A stretch of DNA of 64,000 nt, from positions 8,116,138 to 8,180,137 of the forward strand of contig CM068544.1 in assembly GCA_035048495.1 (NCBI GenBank), read 5' to 3'. Within the stretch, counting starts at the first letter, position 1, and each line of letters opens with the position of its first letter. A model generated the notes under the pieces. It did not search any database. It was given only the letters and a program-made list of their open reading frames with translations, and was not told the origin of the DNA. The DNA is from Euptelea pleiosperma (Eukaryota > Streptophyta > Magnoliopsida > Ranunculales > Eupteleaceae). The translations under genes and the position numbers were made by a program. Shown in pieces: positions 12,338 to 23,429 of the stretch.

Positions 12338-12345
12338 GTTGTGTG

Positions 12346-13267
12346 TAGGGGTGTCAATACGTCCCTCTTGTAAGGGGGCCCAGCCCTACCCTACCCTTTA
12401 AAAGCCCTAAAAAAATGGCTTTTTTTATAAATTTCAAGCCTTTAGGGCCGGGCTGGGCCCAAATATGTAAGGCCCTTCTAAATACAGGTCGGGCTAGGGT
12501 CACACTCAAGGGGGCCGGCCCTACCCGACCCTTAGCAAATCATCTCTATTATATTTAATTATTTTTAAATTATATTCTATAATACATCGCACATAGTGCA
12601 TCTTGTTTTTAAAAAATGGCACACTAAGTTATCTCAGTGTCCAACTATTAACAAGAGTTCCAAGCTACCTAGGGAATCAAACCTTTTTTTGAAAAATAAA
12701 ACATAATAAAAAAAATGGGGAAACCGGTTAGCATTTCTAGTTTCCTCAGGTAAACATGCATGCCATAACCTTATTAGTGTTGGACACTACAATTATCCTA
12801 AAAATGTATACAATGTTGGGCAATTTCCAAACAATTGAGCCATTCAAAAATTACGACCGGCCTAAAATCGTCTTTATTTTGAAAAATCTAAGAATGGTTC
12901 AAAATCATTCTAAAATGACTTTTTTTCTAGTGTAAATTATAATATATCATTTATTTTATCGAGGTTTTTAAAAAGACTAGAAGGCTCATTTTCAAAATTG
13001 TAATCATTCATTGAAAAATCTATATAGATTAAACAAATGAAACACGTTGACAAGACAAGTGCATTATTAAAGCATCCACTTTTTCTACTAAATAAATTAT
13101 ATTTTTTAATACTTCTCTTCTAGGCCCTGGCCCTGGCCCCTACCATGACCCGGCCCTGATCCTTGGAGGTAGGACTAGGGCCGGACTAGGGCCTCACCGC
13201 TTTATAAATAAGGATAGGGCTAGGGTCGGGCTGGCCCCTACCCTGACCCGGCCCTTTGACACCCCTA
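12346..13267. mobile_element. Non-autonomous hAT element, 922 bp, 8-bp TSD
   Basis: The termini are TAGGGGTGTCAA on the left and TTTGACACCCCTA on the right. The 8-bp repeat GTTGTGTG lies directly outside both ends (12,338-12,345 and 13,268-13,275). The ends are rich in GGGC and CCGGCCC-type inverted repeats. There is no transposase. TIR sequence and TSD length identify the hAT superfamily. Confidence 0.92.
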
Positions 13268-13275
13268 GTTGTGTG

Positions 13276-13923
13276 ATAAGGATTTGGGGAGCAACACGTA
13301 AGGTGTTTTGCTCAACGGTAAAGATGCTCAGACTGTGGTGTTTGGCAATGACCAGCAAGCTTGACACGTATTGCTGTAAGAAGACTTGGCGTACGTTTTT
13401 TGAGGATTTTTTTATTTTTTGGAGCCTTAGAAGTTTGATCTTCACCTACGTACGTCACATCAACGAGGCCTCTAGGTTCAACAAATATCTGAACTAGAGA
13501 CGTTTTTCTATCTGATTCCACAAGAGAGACGAATCCAACCGAGGTTCACTTTTCCCTCGAAGAATCGAGTTTCTTTTGTTAAAAAATGCTCTCAAGGACA
13601 GCGGTGTTTTCGAGAATCTAGCTACCGACCATTGGTAAGGTTTAAGTAACGGGTAAAAATTGAAGAGTGAGGCCTCTATGACCAAGTTTCCATATGTTGT
13701 TGGCTGTGCAAACTGCAAACTGCAAACTGCAGAGCTCATCCGTGTTAAACGCGTTGTTTTCTATTTCCAGTTTGTTTTTAGAATCGGAATTGCTTCCACA
13801 AAGTTTGGTTTGCTTGGAAGATAGATGGAAGTTGGATTTTTCACAAGTTTGGAAAGCAAAAGTTGAGAGAGATAACGATTTGGTTGGCTCAATGTGGAGT
13901 AGTTGGAAACGAGAAAATTATTG
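13276..13923. other. Intergenic stretch without recognisable features
   Basis: No gene with homologous motifs, no repeat structure and no transposon end was seen here. Short open frames on both strands look like chance. Confidence 0.4.
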
Positions 13924-14077
13924 ATCCATGGCGTTCTTGGACTTATAGTTAGGTGCCACCTTCTAGGGTTAGGTAGTCCTTAACTGTAGTTACTTTTAAC
14001 AGTGGAGAAAAAGCTACTACAGGAAAAGGCGGCCAGGACAGGCGGCACTTAACTATAAGTCCCAAAATTCCATGGAT
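13924..14077. mobile_element. Short MITE with terminal inverted repeats
   Basis: ATCCATGGCGTTCTTGG at the left is the imperfect inverse of the right end (CCAAAATTCCATGGAT). GACTTATAGTTAGGTGCC also pairs with GGCACTTAACTATAAGTC. About 154 bp, no coding capacity; no clean TSD seen. Confidence 0.65.
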
Positions 14078-14136
14078 TTATACCAAATTTTCTCTAGAAG
14101 ATTGAATGAAGATGGCCCTGTGGGAAACAAAAAAGA

Positions 14137-14687
14137 GTGGTGATCATATGGTCCGGGGTTCATGTAGTGCTCAACTGGAGGCATGTTTTGATTGGTGTTG
14201 CACATATGGTTTTAAAAAGGCCGTTTAAACGGTTTAAAGGCCGTTTAAACGGAAACACCCCAAACCCGTTTCCATTAAAACCATTTAAACATGTTTTAAC
14301 GTATTTGAATTTAACGGCCATTTTTTTTGTTTTAACGTCTGTTTAAATCAGTTAAATTCTGAAATTTTTTGTGAAAAAAATGGCCGTTAAATCCGTTTAA
14401 TTTTCATTAAATTCTATTTTTTTTTTAAATTTTCAGCACCATTTTTTCCATTAAAATCCTTTAAAACCCGTTAAATTCCATTTTTGCCCCTGGCCATTTC
14501 AATCCGTTTAAACGGTAACATCCCCAGTCCGTTTAACCGTTAAAACGGCCTCCTTTAAACTTTAGTGTTGCACACTCGGACTACTAAAATATAAATTCAA
14601 ATGTAATAAAATATTAATGCAGCACCAATTAATCAAAATGTGCCAGCAGTTGGGTACCACATGGACCCCGGACCATATGATCACCAC
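14137..14687. mobile_element. TIR element with inner GTTTAAAC-rich palindrome
   Basis: The outer inverted repeats of about 40 bp begin GTGGTGATCATATGGTCC and end GGACCATATGATCACCAC. Inside, 14,205-14,575 is a second palindromic unit built on GGCCGTTTAAACGG-type motifs and their inverse. This may be a nested MITE related to the TAACGGCC-rich unit at 27,730-28,085. Non-coding. It lies just upstream of the GDSL gene and ends about 130 bp before its start codon. Confidence 0.65.
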
Positions 14688-14818
14688 AGAGAGTAATAAC
14701 AGTAGATATTTTTTGACTAAAGAAATGTTGGCCAAGGGTTGGATTGCTTCTCAAGTCTTCTTCTCTATTTAATGCTTCAACCAGTAATCCATTCTCCATC
14801 AAATTCTTCTTCTTCATC

Positions 14819-17800
14819 ATGGATTCTCATGGCTTTGTTAAATTTGTTATCGCTTTCTCATCTCTAATATCCCTCTTGAATCATCATACCTTTGCTTCGA
14901 ATCATCATTGTCATTTCCCGGCTATTTTCAATTTTGGCGACTCAAATTCCGATACAGGCGGGTTGTCGGCGGCGTTTGGAGCCCTTCCCCCACCCTACGG
15001 CGAGACCTTCTTTCGCATGCCCACTGGAAGATATTCTGATGGACGCCTCAAGATCGATTTCATAGGTGCACAACTCTTTTTTTTTTTTTTCTTTTTTTTT
15101 TTTTTTTATAATTTCATGTGTAAACCAACGGTGGCATCGTATTTAAATTATTTTCTAAGTTCTTTTTGCTCCGGTTTAAGGTGCAAAATTCTTCTTAATA
15201 ATCTAAATGGTCTAAGTTTTGGGCCCCATTCCTATATCAAAATTCAGCTCCATCAGATGATCCTAACCATTCAACCAATTGCATTTAATTTTAGACGGCC
15301 AGACGTAAATGGGACAAGGAAATTGCCTAATCAGACCACAATTTCAAGCCCAAAATCAATATGATTGAATGAACTCAACCATTTGATCTGTGGACTTTTT
15401 TGAAATGGTTCACCAAAGGTGAAGATGGTTTGTGTGCCAAATTCTAGTATGGTGTCTTATAAGGATCGATTAAGGCTTATACTTATAAACCAAGTTAGAT
15501 CATTTATTAACCATCGGATCAAATTTGTATTTTCAGCGGAGAGCTTTGGATTACCTTATCTCAGTGCTTACCTTGATTCTGTGGGGTCCAACTTCTCCCA
15601 CGGAGCAAATTTCGCCACGGCAGCATCAACAATCAGACCACAAAGCAGTGTTCTACCTTTGGGTGGATTCAGTCCTTTTTCCTTAGATGTGCAATACACA
15701 CAGTTTACTGACTTAAAGTTTAGATCACAGTTGATCAACAAACAAGGTAAATGCTATTGTGTAACACTAGTTCAAATTTATATTTTAGATCGACGTTCAT
15801 CGGAAGATCAATCATTGCTAATTTTTGAATTTGACCGTTGATCCTTTTTACAGGAGGAATCTTTACGGATTTGTTACCAAAGGATGAGTATTTCTCTCAA
15901 GCTTTATATACGTTCGACATTGGTACGAACGATGTCGGCGCTGGATTATTGGGTAACATGTCGATAGAAGAAATCAATGCTTCTATCCCTGTTATCGTCA
16001 ACCAATTCTCCATTAGTGTTAAGGTAATTCTTAGATTGCAGGCATGATCATATAATATTCATCACCATTCGATCCATCACTTTTATTTGGACGGTTAGAT
16101 TAACTGCAGTGAACGGTCGTAGAATAGTCAATAGATCAGATGATCCTTTTGAAACAGCCATCCAATGCCCACTTTAAAAATCTATCACTTCTATAGTGGC
16201 AACTTAGTACAATACCACTTAGTTGTTCCTCTATTTCGCAGCGCAATATATGGGAAGTATGTTGCTTTATCTCGTGCGAACAAAAGTCAGATTTGACCTA
16301 TGAATATATTAGGCTCAGTGTCACGGACTTTAGTCCCACATCGGCTGTGTACTAGGAGGTCTTGGACTATAAGTGTGGGGGGTAGGCACCACCTAATAGG
16401 CTAGTCTTTTGGGTTTGGAAGCGCCCTCGTGACAAGTGGTATCAGAGCCTACCTAGGGACATCAGAGGTGGGGACGACCGTGGGTCCCATGCGGGGTTGC
16501 GTAGGTCCCCCTGACGAGGGCGTCAGGGTCTAGGCGGGGGAGCCTGTCACGGACTTTAGTCCCACATCGGCTGTGTACTAGGAGGTCTTGGACTATAAGT
16601 GTGGGGGGTAGGCACCAACTAATAGGCTAGTCTTTTGGGTTTGGAAGCGCCCTCGTGACATCAGGCTCCAGTTACCGCCCTAAAATGAGAGAAAACATTC
16701 GCTGGCCCCGGGGGACTTCAAACTTTGAAGTCTCCCCACCCAAAATGTCAGACACGTACTTCAATCCATTAACTCAACCCGAGTGAAATCCCTGGTTAGT
16801 GGTTAACAAGGAGTACTTGTCAGACATTTTGGGAGGGGGCATCAAAGTTTGAAGTCCCCCGGGGCCAGCGTATTTTTTCTCCTAAAATGACAGGCTCTGG
16901 TTACAAGACACAATCTGAGCCACGTGGCAAAATGTAATAGGACTCAGATTGTATGGATGTTTGGCCAATCCCTAAGTGGACCTAAAAACCAAAAATCAGC
17001 CTAATTAATTAGTGATCTATAGGCATTGGATTGGACTTATTTTCATGGATTGATCTCAACTGTGGGAATTTGAGCAGTATTTGAGGTACAAAGATCCAAC
17101 GTCTAGAAATAACTAATCAGGCTAATTTTTGTTTGTAGGTTCAACTAGGGATTGGCCAAACATCCATACGGTCAGAATCCTCTAAGAGTATGCCACGTGG
17201 CTCAGATTGGCTTTGCACTGATTTGGTGTAACTATGGACTACCACAATAAGATGCTCCTGCATCAGAAAGTTGCTAAAATCCATGGGCTTTCGTTCATAT
17301 GTCATTATAATAACTTGCCACCACGATACCATGGGTAGTAAGTACTTTGATCCGACCCAACCCAACACATTGGTACCCGACGTGTTGTGATGTGGTCTTG
17401 TTTTTTTAAATTATCATTGCTGAACAATGGCAATTTGTGATCATGCAGTCTGTGTATAACCAAGGAGGTAGATCATTCTGGATACACAATATGGGACCCC
17501 TCGGTTGCCTGCCGTTTATTTTGGTTAATCTGTCGATCCCAGCAGCTCAGATAGACAGGGCAGGTTGCGGGATTCCTTATAATGATGTTGCTCGATATTT
17601 TAATCAGAAGTTGAAGGAGGCCATGGTTCAACTCAGAGAGGACCTTCCCTTGGCTGCAATCACATATGTGGATATTTATTCCGTAGAGTACTCTCTCATA
17701 AGCCAAGCCAAGAAGTATGGTGAGTCTCTAACTTTCAATCTTTCATTTGAATTTGTCATTCAAAAAATTCGGCAAAAATAAATTTGATCAGGTTCACAAC

Positions 17801-18613
17801 TATTTTATGGGGGATTCTGATTCTGATTCTGACCTGCGCATGTATATAATGGTTAAAGCCCCGTTTGGTGGAAAATTTTATTTCGCGGAGTGTGCATTGT
17901 GAAATATAAAGGCTCATCTTTAGATGAGGAGATGAGGCCCATAAAATTTGACAAGAATATTCCAAAAATCATTGTGGAACCCACCTTGATGCGTGTCCTT
18001 TCTTTTGTGAGATCAAGTATTCCCGTTTGGACAGAGCTAATCTAGTTAGTAAATTCTTGAATTATTCATGAATAATTTGCGAACCATACGAATTATTTAA
18101 AAAATGAACCGAACAATATGCTATTCAAAGGTTTGGAAAAATTACCACATTTTTTTACATTTTCAAATAATTCAGGAATTTTTCCGAATTATTCAGTTTT
18201 AAACATGAAAAATCATTCTATAAGATAAAAAGTTGTCAAAATTTCATTTTTATTTTATACCCTAAAATAGCGTTGGCATCAAATTTAATGCATAACTGTT
18301 TTGCAATGTTGCTTCTTCTTCTTCTTCTTCGATGTTGTATTAATGAACTGAAGTTGCAGGGTTTGAGCACCCATTGATAACGTGTTGTGGTTACGGTGGG
18401 AAGTACAATTTTGGTGGTGATGTGAATTGTGGAGATACAATCAGCATTAACGGCACTCAAGTGTTTGTAGGATCATGTGAACAACCCTCAGTTCGAGTAA
18501 ATTGGGATGGAGGCCACTACACAGAGGCCGCTAACAAATGGGTTTTTGACCAAATCATAGGTGGAAATTTTTCTGACCCACCTATTCCATTAAGTATGGC
18601 ATGTCATAAGTAA
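14819..18613 (+). CDS. GDSL esterase/lipase, five exons, 383 aa
   Basis: Exons are 14,819-15,065, 15,537-15,746, 15,854-16,023, 17,449-17,719 and 18,360-18,613. All have GT donors and AG acceptors and the phases join to one frame. The start ATG at 14,819 gives an N-terminal hydrophobic signal peptide (about residues 6-27), which suggests a secreted enzyme. Block I is FNFGDSNSDTGG with the catalytic Ser42 in GDS. GANFATAAS (105-113) holds the block II glycine, FDIGTND (173-179) is block III, and NWDGGHY (347-353) carries the catalytic Asp349 and His352. VYNQGGRSFWIHN and GPLGCLP (211-231) are typical of plant GDSL hydrolases of the alpha-fucosidase/acetylajmalan-esterase-like branch. Length and exon pattern are normal for the family, so the gene appears intact. 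The substrate cannot be inferred. Intron 3 is long (1.4 kb) because of transposon insertions. Intron 1 holds a poly-T tract (15,079-15,108). Confidence 0.93.
16319..16660 (+). mobile_element. TRIM (terminal-repeat retrotransposon in miniature), 342 bp, in GDSL intron 3
   Basis: Two 116-bp direct repeats (16,319-16,434 and 16,545-16,660) start TGTCACGGAC and end CTCGTGACA. They differ by one base (ACCACC versus ACCAAC). The inner 110 bp begins with a primer-binding site, TGGTATCAGAGCC, right after the left LTR and ends with a purine-rich AGGCGGGGGAG before the right LTR. TCAG flanks both ends (16,315-16,318 and 16,661-16,664). No coding capacity. The TCCCACATCGG motif in the LTR is common in plant TRIMs. 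Confidence 0.93.
16689..16881. mobile_element. Mutator-like MITE with 9-bp TSD, 193 bp
   Basis: The inverted termini are GAGAAAACATTCGCTGG on the left and the inverse of GAGAAAAAATACGCTGG on the right. They continue through GGCCCCGGGGGACTTCAAA. CTAAAATGA repeats directly outside both ends (16,680-16,688 and 16,882-16,890). A 9-bp TSD indicates the Mutator superfamily. It lies 28 bp downstream of the TRIM, inside the GDSL intron. Confidence 0.9.
16911..17209. mobile_element. Fold-back MITE (ATGGATGTTTGGCC family), copy in GDSL intron 3
   Basis: The left half starts CAATCTGAGCCACGTGGCA and contains TATGGATGTTTGGCCAATCCC. The right half is its inverse, ending GCCACGTGGCTCAGATTG. The halves pair over almost their whole length, giving an imperfect palindrome of about 300 bp. 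Related copies are listed separately. Confidence 0.8.
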
Positions 18614-19047
18614 GCATCTTGAGTTATCTACACATGTATACTTGTATATGTGTTCCTGTAACAGTTATTGATATGTAATGAGCAGCTAACGACTTAGCTA
18701 CGTACAATGAAAGAGAAATTAGATTTCTTTTTACCTTTTGAGTATCTAATACTGCATGCAAGGTTTCAATGTATTTGATCAGATAACAAAAATATTTGTA
18801 AACAAAAATGCCTCATTAGGGTTCGAAGTCAAATGGAATCTTTTCAAATATGCTATTCTAAGAAGACATGTTATTGGAAAATGTTTCATCATAGGCATCA
18901 CACATGTCCTGAATAGTTGAAAGGTTATGTTGAGATTGATGTGTTGAGATCCTCATTTGTCAATTATCCATAATGTTGAAATGAAGTGTTGTAAGACAAA
19001 ATTAGAAATGAACACTCTCGTAAAAATATAGGAAATAACCCTAATAA
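18614..19047. other. 3' flank of the GDSL gene
   Basis: AT-rich 3' UTR and intergenic DNA. No canonical AATAAA close to the stop codon was identified and no other feature was seen. Confidence 0.4.
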
Positions 19048-19331
19048 GGCCCTGTTTGTTTTATGAACGTGCGCACATTATCTTTGATGTGTGCACCTCG
19101 GCCAAAAAATGTGTGTTTGATTGCACCAATAGGCGCAACTAACAATGCACATCAGGGCCCTCAATGTGCGCCAAGGCATGAGTTCCAACATTCATCCCCT
19201 CTCTTGAGAATTGGAATTCGCACAAAATCGCGTGTTACAGCATGTGTCAATGTATCATAAGGCATACTTATGGTATATCGCACGGTGCATCATACTTTAC
19301 ATAATAAAAATTTTTATTATATATTATATAA

Positions 19332-19382
<51 letters not shown>

Positions 19383-19905
19383 TATATTATATTATGATAT
19401 TATTATTATATAATATATAAAATATAATATATAATATTTCTATTATATATACTAAGATAATAATATATTATATAGAATAAATAAATATATCTATCATAAT
19501 ATATGTTATTATATTATATAATTTATTATTATAATAATATATAATATAGTATTATATAAATATACTATATTATATTTACATGTTATATATTAAATATTAT
19601 AATATGATATATATATATATATATGTATGTATATTATGTGTATATCTAGACCGTATAAAAATATTCGAGTACACGTGGCGGTCTAAAATGCGTATGTATA
19701 ATTTTATACAATGTAACGCGATGCATTGAATCAGACGCAACATCCACCAACATTTATGCAAACAAACGCATATAATCAATTTTTTAACGCGATTTGTTGA
19801 GTCTATCCAAATGTCATACATTCGAAGTCACACGCATTTAACTTGCGCACGGATCTGAAGTGCGCATGTCCAGAAACACGCGTGAAAAAAAAAACAAACA
19901 GGACC
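19048..19905. mobile_element. PIF/Harbinger-like MITE with TAA TSD and long TA microsatellite
   Basis: The ends are GGCCCTGTTTG and CAAACAGGACC, with TAA on both sides (19,045-19,047 and 19,906-19,908). Subterminal GTGCGCA/TGCGCA motifs are inverted. The centre (about 19,290-19,640) is almost pure AT with a (TA)n run at 19,336-19,373. No transposase. Confidence 0.82.
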
Positions 19906-19929
19906 TAAGTTACAAAACAAAGCAAAGTC

Positions 19930-20170
19930 AATTGAGATGGTTTGGTCATATACAATGAAGAGCAATGGCAGCACCATTGAAGAAGAATGTACAAGTCAAA
20001 TGGCCTAAAAGGATGACAAGGAGAAAGTCAAGACAAACACGGAGTACGATATTTTAGGAGGAGATTTTAAGAAACTTGCCTTAACAGAAGAGATGGCTTT
20101 TGACAATATTGAACGGAGGATCATGATTTGTGCAACCAACCCCATACCATTGGGAAAAGGCTTATGATGA
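19930..20170 (+). pseudogene. LINE reverse transcriptase C-terminal scrap
   Basis: The frame contains QLRWFGHIQ followed by AMAAPLKK. This is the characteristic RxRWFGHVxRR...APxRR signature found near the end of plant LINE-type polyproteins. Several stops interrupt it (one directly after GHIQ). Nothing else of the element is seen nearby. Confidence 0.65.
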
Positions 20171-20179
20171 TCACTCCCT

Positions 20180-20835
20180 CATTTGACTGCATGCTCAATA
20201 GATGGTGAGATGTTTGGGGTTTCCTCAGTCGATGGATTCCAGGTAATTCGTTATTTTCCCTTTAGACATAAAGATATCAATGATCATTCGTTATTTTCCC
20301 ATTTTTGTCCCGTTGCGTTACACTCCGTTATAATGGTAACGTCTCCAATCTGTTATACCGTTTTGAGTACAATTTTTGCAAACGCTTTTGTCGAAGAGTG
20401 ATGTGGGCACGGGCCATTTACTAGTCTATATAACAAAACAACTCGATTGTTTTATCTCTTATCTTATCCGGCTTCATAAGATAAAGAGTGATTGAGATCA
20501 AATCCATCCATCTAATGTGGACAGTAAGATTCCAGTGAGTTAATCCCCCTCATGTATTCGGTCACTTCCACTCATTTGACCCCGCGCGCAACAGATGGTG
20601 AGGAATTTGGGGTTTCCTCAGTCGAGGGATTCCAAGTACTTCGTTATTTTCCCATTAGACATACCATTTGTTATTTTCTCATTTTTGCCCTTGCGCGTTA
20701 CAATCCATAATAACAGCCGTTATAACGGAAGAAACGGTGCCGCCCCCAATCCGTTATAGAGTTTTGAGTATATTTTTTGCAAACCCTTTTTTCAAAGAGT
20801 GACGTGGGCACGGGCCATTTACTAGTATGTATATA
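20180..20835 (+). mobile_element. Two Helitron-like 3' ends and duplicated unit
   Basis: GATGGTGAG..TTTGGGGTTTCCTCAGTCGA occurs at about 20,200 and again at about 20,595. Each copy runs to GTGGGCACGGGCCATTTACTAG (ends near 20,426 and 20,824). A GC hairpin followed some ten bases later by CTAG is the usual 3' terminus of plant Helitrons. The second half of the first unit begins TCTATATAACA like the units at 56,230-57,265. No Rep/helicase gene is present. Confidence 0.5.
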
Positions 20836-20840
20836 TATAT

Positions 20841-21206
20841 ATATATAGGCTGGGATATTCTTACTAATGGACTTGGGGCCCACATGCGGATGAGTTAAGG
20901 GATGATTTTTGGTGAGGGTGATCTCCTTACATGGAGATCGTCCTCACCAAAAATCAGTAATTTTTAAAACTTCTAACCCTATCAAATACAGACCTAAATT
21001 TAACGGTGAAAATGGATGGTCCAAAATTTTTCAATTTGCAATCTACTTTACAAGGATACAAATGTTGGAATGGGCTGATTTTTTGTGTGGTTGACATCCA
21101 CATTGAGAAGAATATTATCACCAAAAAATCATCCCTTAACTCATCCGCATGTGGGCCCCACGTCCATTAGTAAGAATATTAGTAAGAATTACCCAGCTAT
21201 ATATAC
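20841..21206. mobile_element. Palindromic MITE, about 365 bp
   Basis: About 60 bp of the left end (AGGCTGGGATATTCTTACT, GGGGCCCACATGCGGATGAG) is the near-perfect inverse of the right end (CTCATCCGCATGTGGGCCCC, TAAGAATTACCCAGCT). Both ends adjoin TATATA runs, so the TSD is ambiguous. Not related in sequence to the ATGGATGTTTGGCC family. Confidence 0.78.
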
Positions 21207-23429
21207 ATAATATATACTTTCCTTCCCCTATTTTTTATCTTTTCATGTCAACTTCTTCACCAAGACGTCTCTGTTTTGATATTCGGACAAAACAACATAG
21301 AGGCTTCGCCTCAACACATGATCTGGATCAAGTGGCGAGCCTCGCAACCACCTATTGGGCCCACCAAACCGCGCACACACATGCACACACTACCACACTA
21401 AAAGTAAACATCCTGTATGATAAAACAACTATTTAATCTAAGAAAATAATCACTAACTACGGTTGCTCTGTTTTCCTTGCAGATTTGTGATATGAAGGCA
21501 GGGCCTCCGCCCATGTTTCGAGAACACACCAGGGTAGGACCGTAGGACACACCAAGATGTGAGCCCACGTGGCAAACCCCTGGGAGACACTACATGGTGG
21601 GGTCCGGATCCGTGGAGCACTCTTGGAGACACCGACTGCATATATGCATGTTTGAACCAACCTAAGGACCTGCAACTTCAAAATGGCGTTTGAAACACCA
21701 AAACAGGGGTGTCGCCCTTCACTACATGGCCACCTCAGGAAGATACTGACCGTATGGCTGCATGGCCAATACTTAGGTGGATCTACAAGCCAATTTCAAT
21801 GTGATGAAGAATATTAGGGGCTCCACCCTCTCCATCATACACAATCGCCAGGTGGCAAGCTCTCAAATGACACTGATCGTATGGTGGCTTGGGGTGATCC
21901 CCCAAGTGGCATAGGACACAAAGATTACCATGGTTGGTGATAATCAGCTGTTGGATCTAAGTTTTTGTATTTTTTGTTTTAAACAACCCAACTTCCTCAA
22001 CCTGGTACGTCTCTGTTTTGGATTTTGAGACTTCACCTAAACTCACTAAAACAATATGGTGCCCCCTGATCATGAGACACATGGCACACTCACTGACCAT
22101 TAGATTTGAGTCATTTCCAGGATTGGTCTATAGCTACTGGAGTGGAGTCTTTTACCTGGATTGATCGGCTATGATCAATGACCATTGGCGCGTGAAGAGA
22201 ACTTGCAATCAAGCCGTTTGGCAACCGCACAAGATGGACCCGTAGTGGTTTGAAGGGTTGTAAGGTGGCCCGATCATTTGATCGATGGTGGGCAGCCTCG
22301 TATCAAAAGAAGAGTTGCTGGACCATTGGATTTTGGAGTTCGTGGGATGATCTCCATTGAAGCAAAGGAGCTGACGGGCTGGTGTTGAGCATGAGTAAGA
22401 GAGGTGCGCTAGCTTGCGAGGAGTGGCTATTAAGGAGATGGTTTGTCGCACGGGTTGGACGAGAAAATCTGTTGTGTGTTGGCCAGGCTGGTGCACATAG
22501 AGTATAAGAGCCCAGCTGTTGCAGGTGCATTCTATCATGCGATAATCAAGGCATGATCCAACGGTGGAGTAGGGCAGTGGTCGAGAATCTGAATGGTTGC
22601 AAAGGGTCCATCAAGGAATTACACGTAGTGAGGATAGGCTGGCTGGTGCATTGCTTCCAGTTCCAGCATGCAGCTGGACGAACCTTATGATTGCTCCAAT
22701 GAGCTAGCCAATCGTGTTGGTCATGGAATGCATTGGCAAGCTAAGCTGGAAGGCATACGTGAGTTGCTCGACCGGTTCCATACGTGGGACGTGTTGTTAA
22801 CCCAATGGTCTAGAGGTGTCACATGATGATCGCAGACCAAGTCATCAGTAGGAAGCGTAGAATGTGAAGGAGAGAGGAGCTGGCTGAAGACATCATGTTA
22901 TTGATGAACATGAAGTATATATGGTAGGATTTTAATCATGAGCCATTTGTTGTGAGATGATCGGTTAAGATGGTTTGCTTCACGCTGATCACTAGGGAAT
23001 CAACGGTTGGCAATGAAGCTAATAATGGGGTTGAAACAACAATGGAGATCTTTGGTAAGATCTGCGGGTAAGTCTGAATTGGAGGTCCATACATGCATTG
23101 TTTGATGAAGATCAAAGGATGTTGTGCCAGCTGGTTGATCTCATGGCGATGGAAGATAGTTGATGCAATCATGTATGATGTAGCATCCCATAGGCGATCA
23201 TTAATATCATAAATGAAAGGTAGAGTTTCTAAGCGATCTTTACTGATCCAATGATGATCCGATCACATCAAGTGGTTCCACCAACAAGGATCAGCCAATT
23301 GATGATTTCTAGTCCTCGGATCATGCGACGCCTATAAACTACGCAAGATCAATGGCCGATCTCAAATGTCAAAAATACTTGAAGATAACATGGGAGACAA
23401 GACTCATCTAAGATGGATCCACTCCCTAA
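21207..23429. other. Intergenic DNA without identifiable genes
   Basis: Pieces resembling half of a fold-back MITE (ACTGACCGTATGGCTGCATGGCC near 21,745) are present. From 22,200 to 23,200 the DNA is less AT-rich and open in several minus-strand frames, but I recognise no protein motif, LTR boundary or TIR. It is probably old transposon sequence. Confidence 0.4.

Noticed and set aside
16319..16660. Cassandra-type TRIM with 5S rRNA promoter
   Set aside because: The LTRs are short (116 bp) and I see no 5S rRNA-like block in them. Only the generic TRIM assignment is supported.
19336..19373. TA run as a centromeric or origin-like element
   Set aside because: It lies inside a Harbinger-like MITE and is a simple microsatellite.
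22209..23172. Minus-strand frames of 75-109 aa
   Set aside because: No domain, no splice logic and no conserved partner; kept only as unassigned intergenic DNA.
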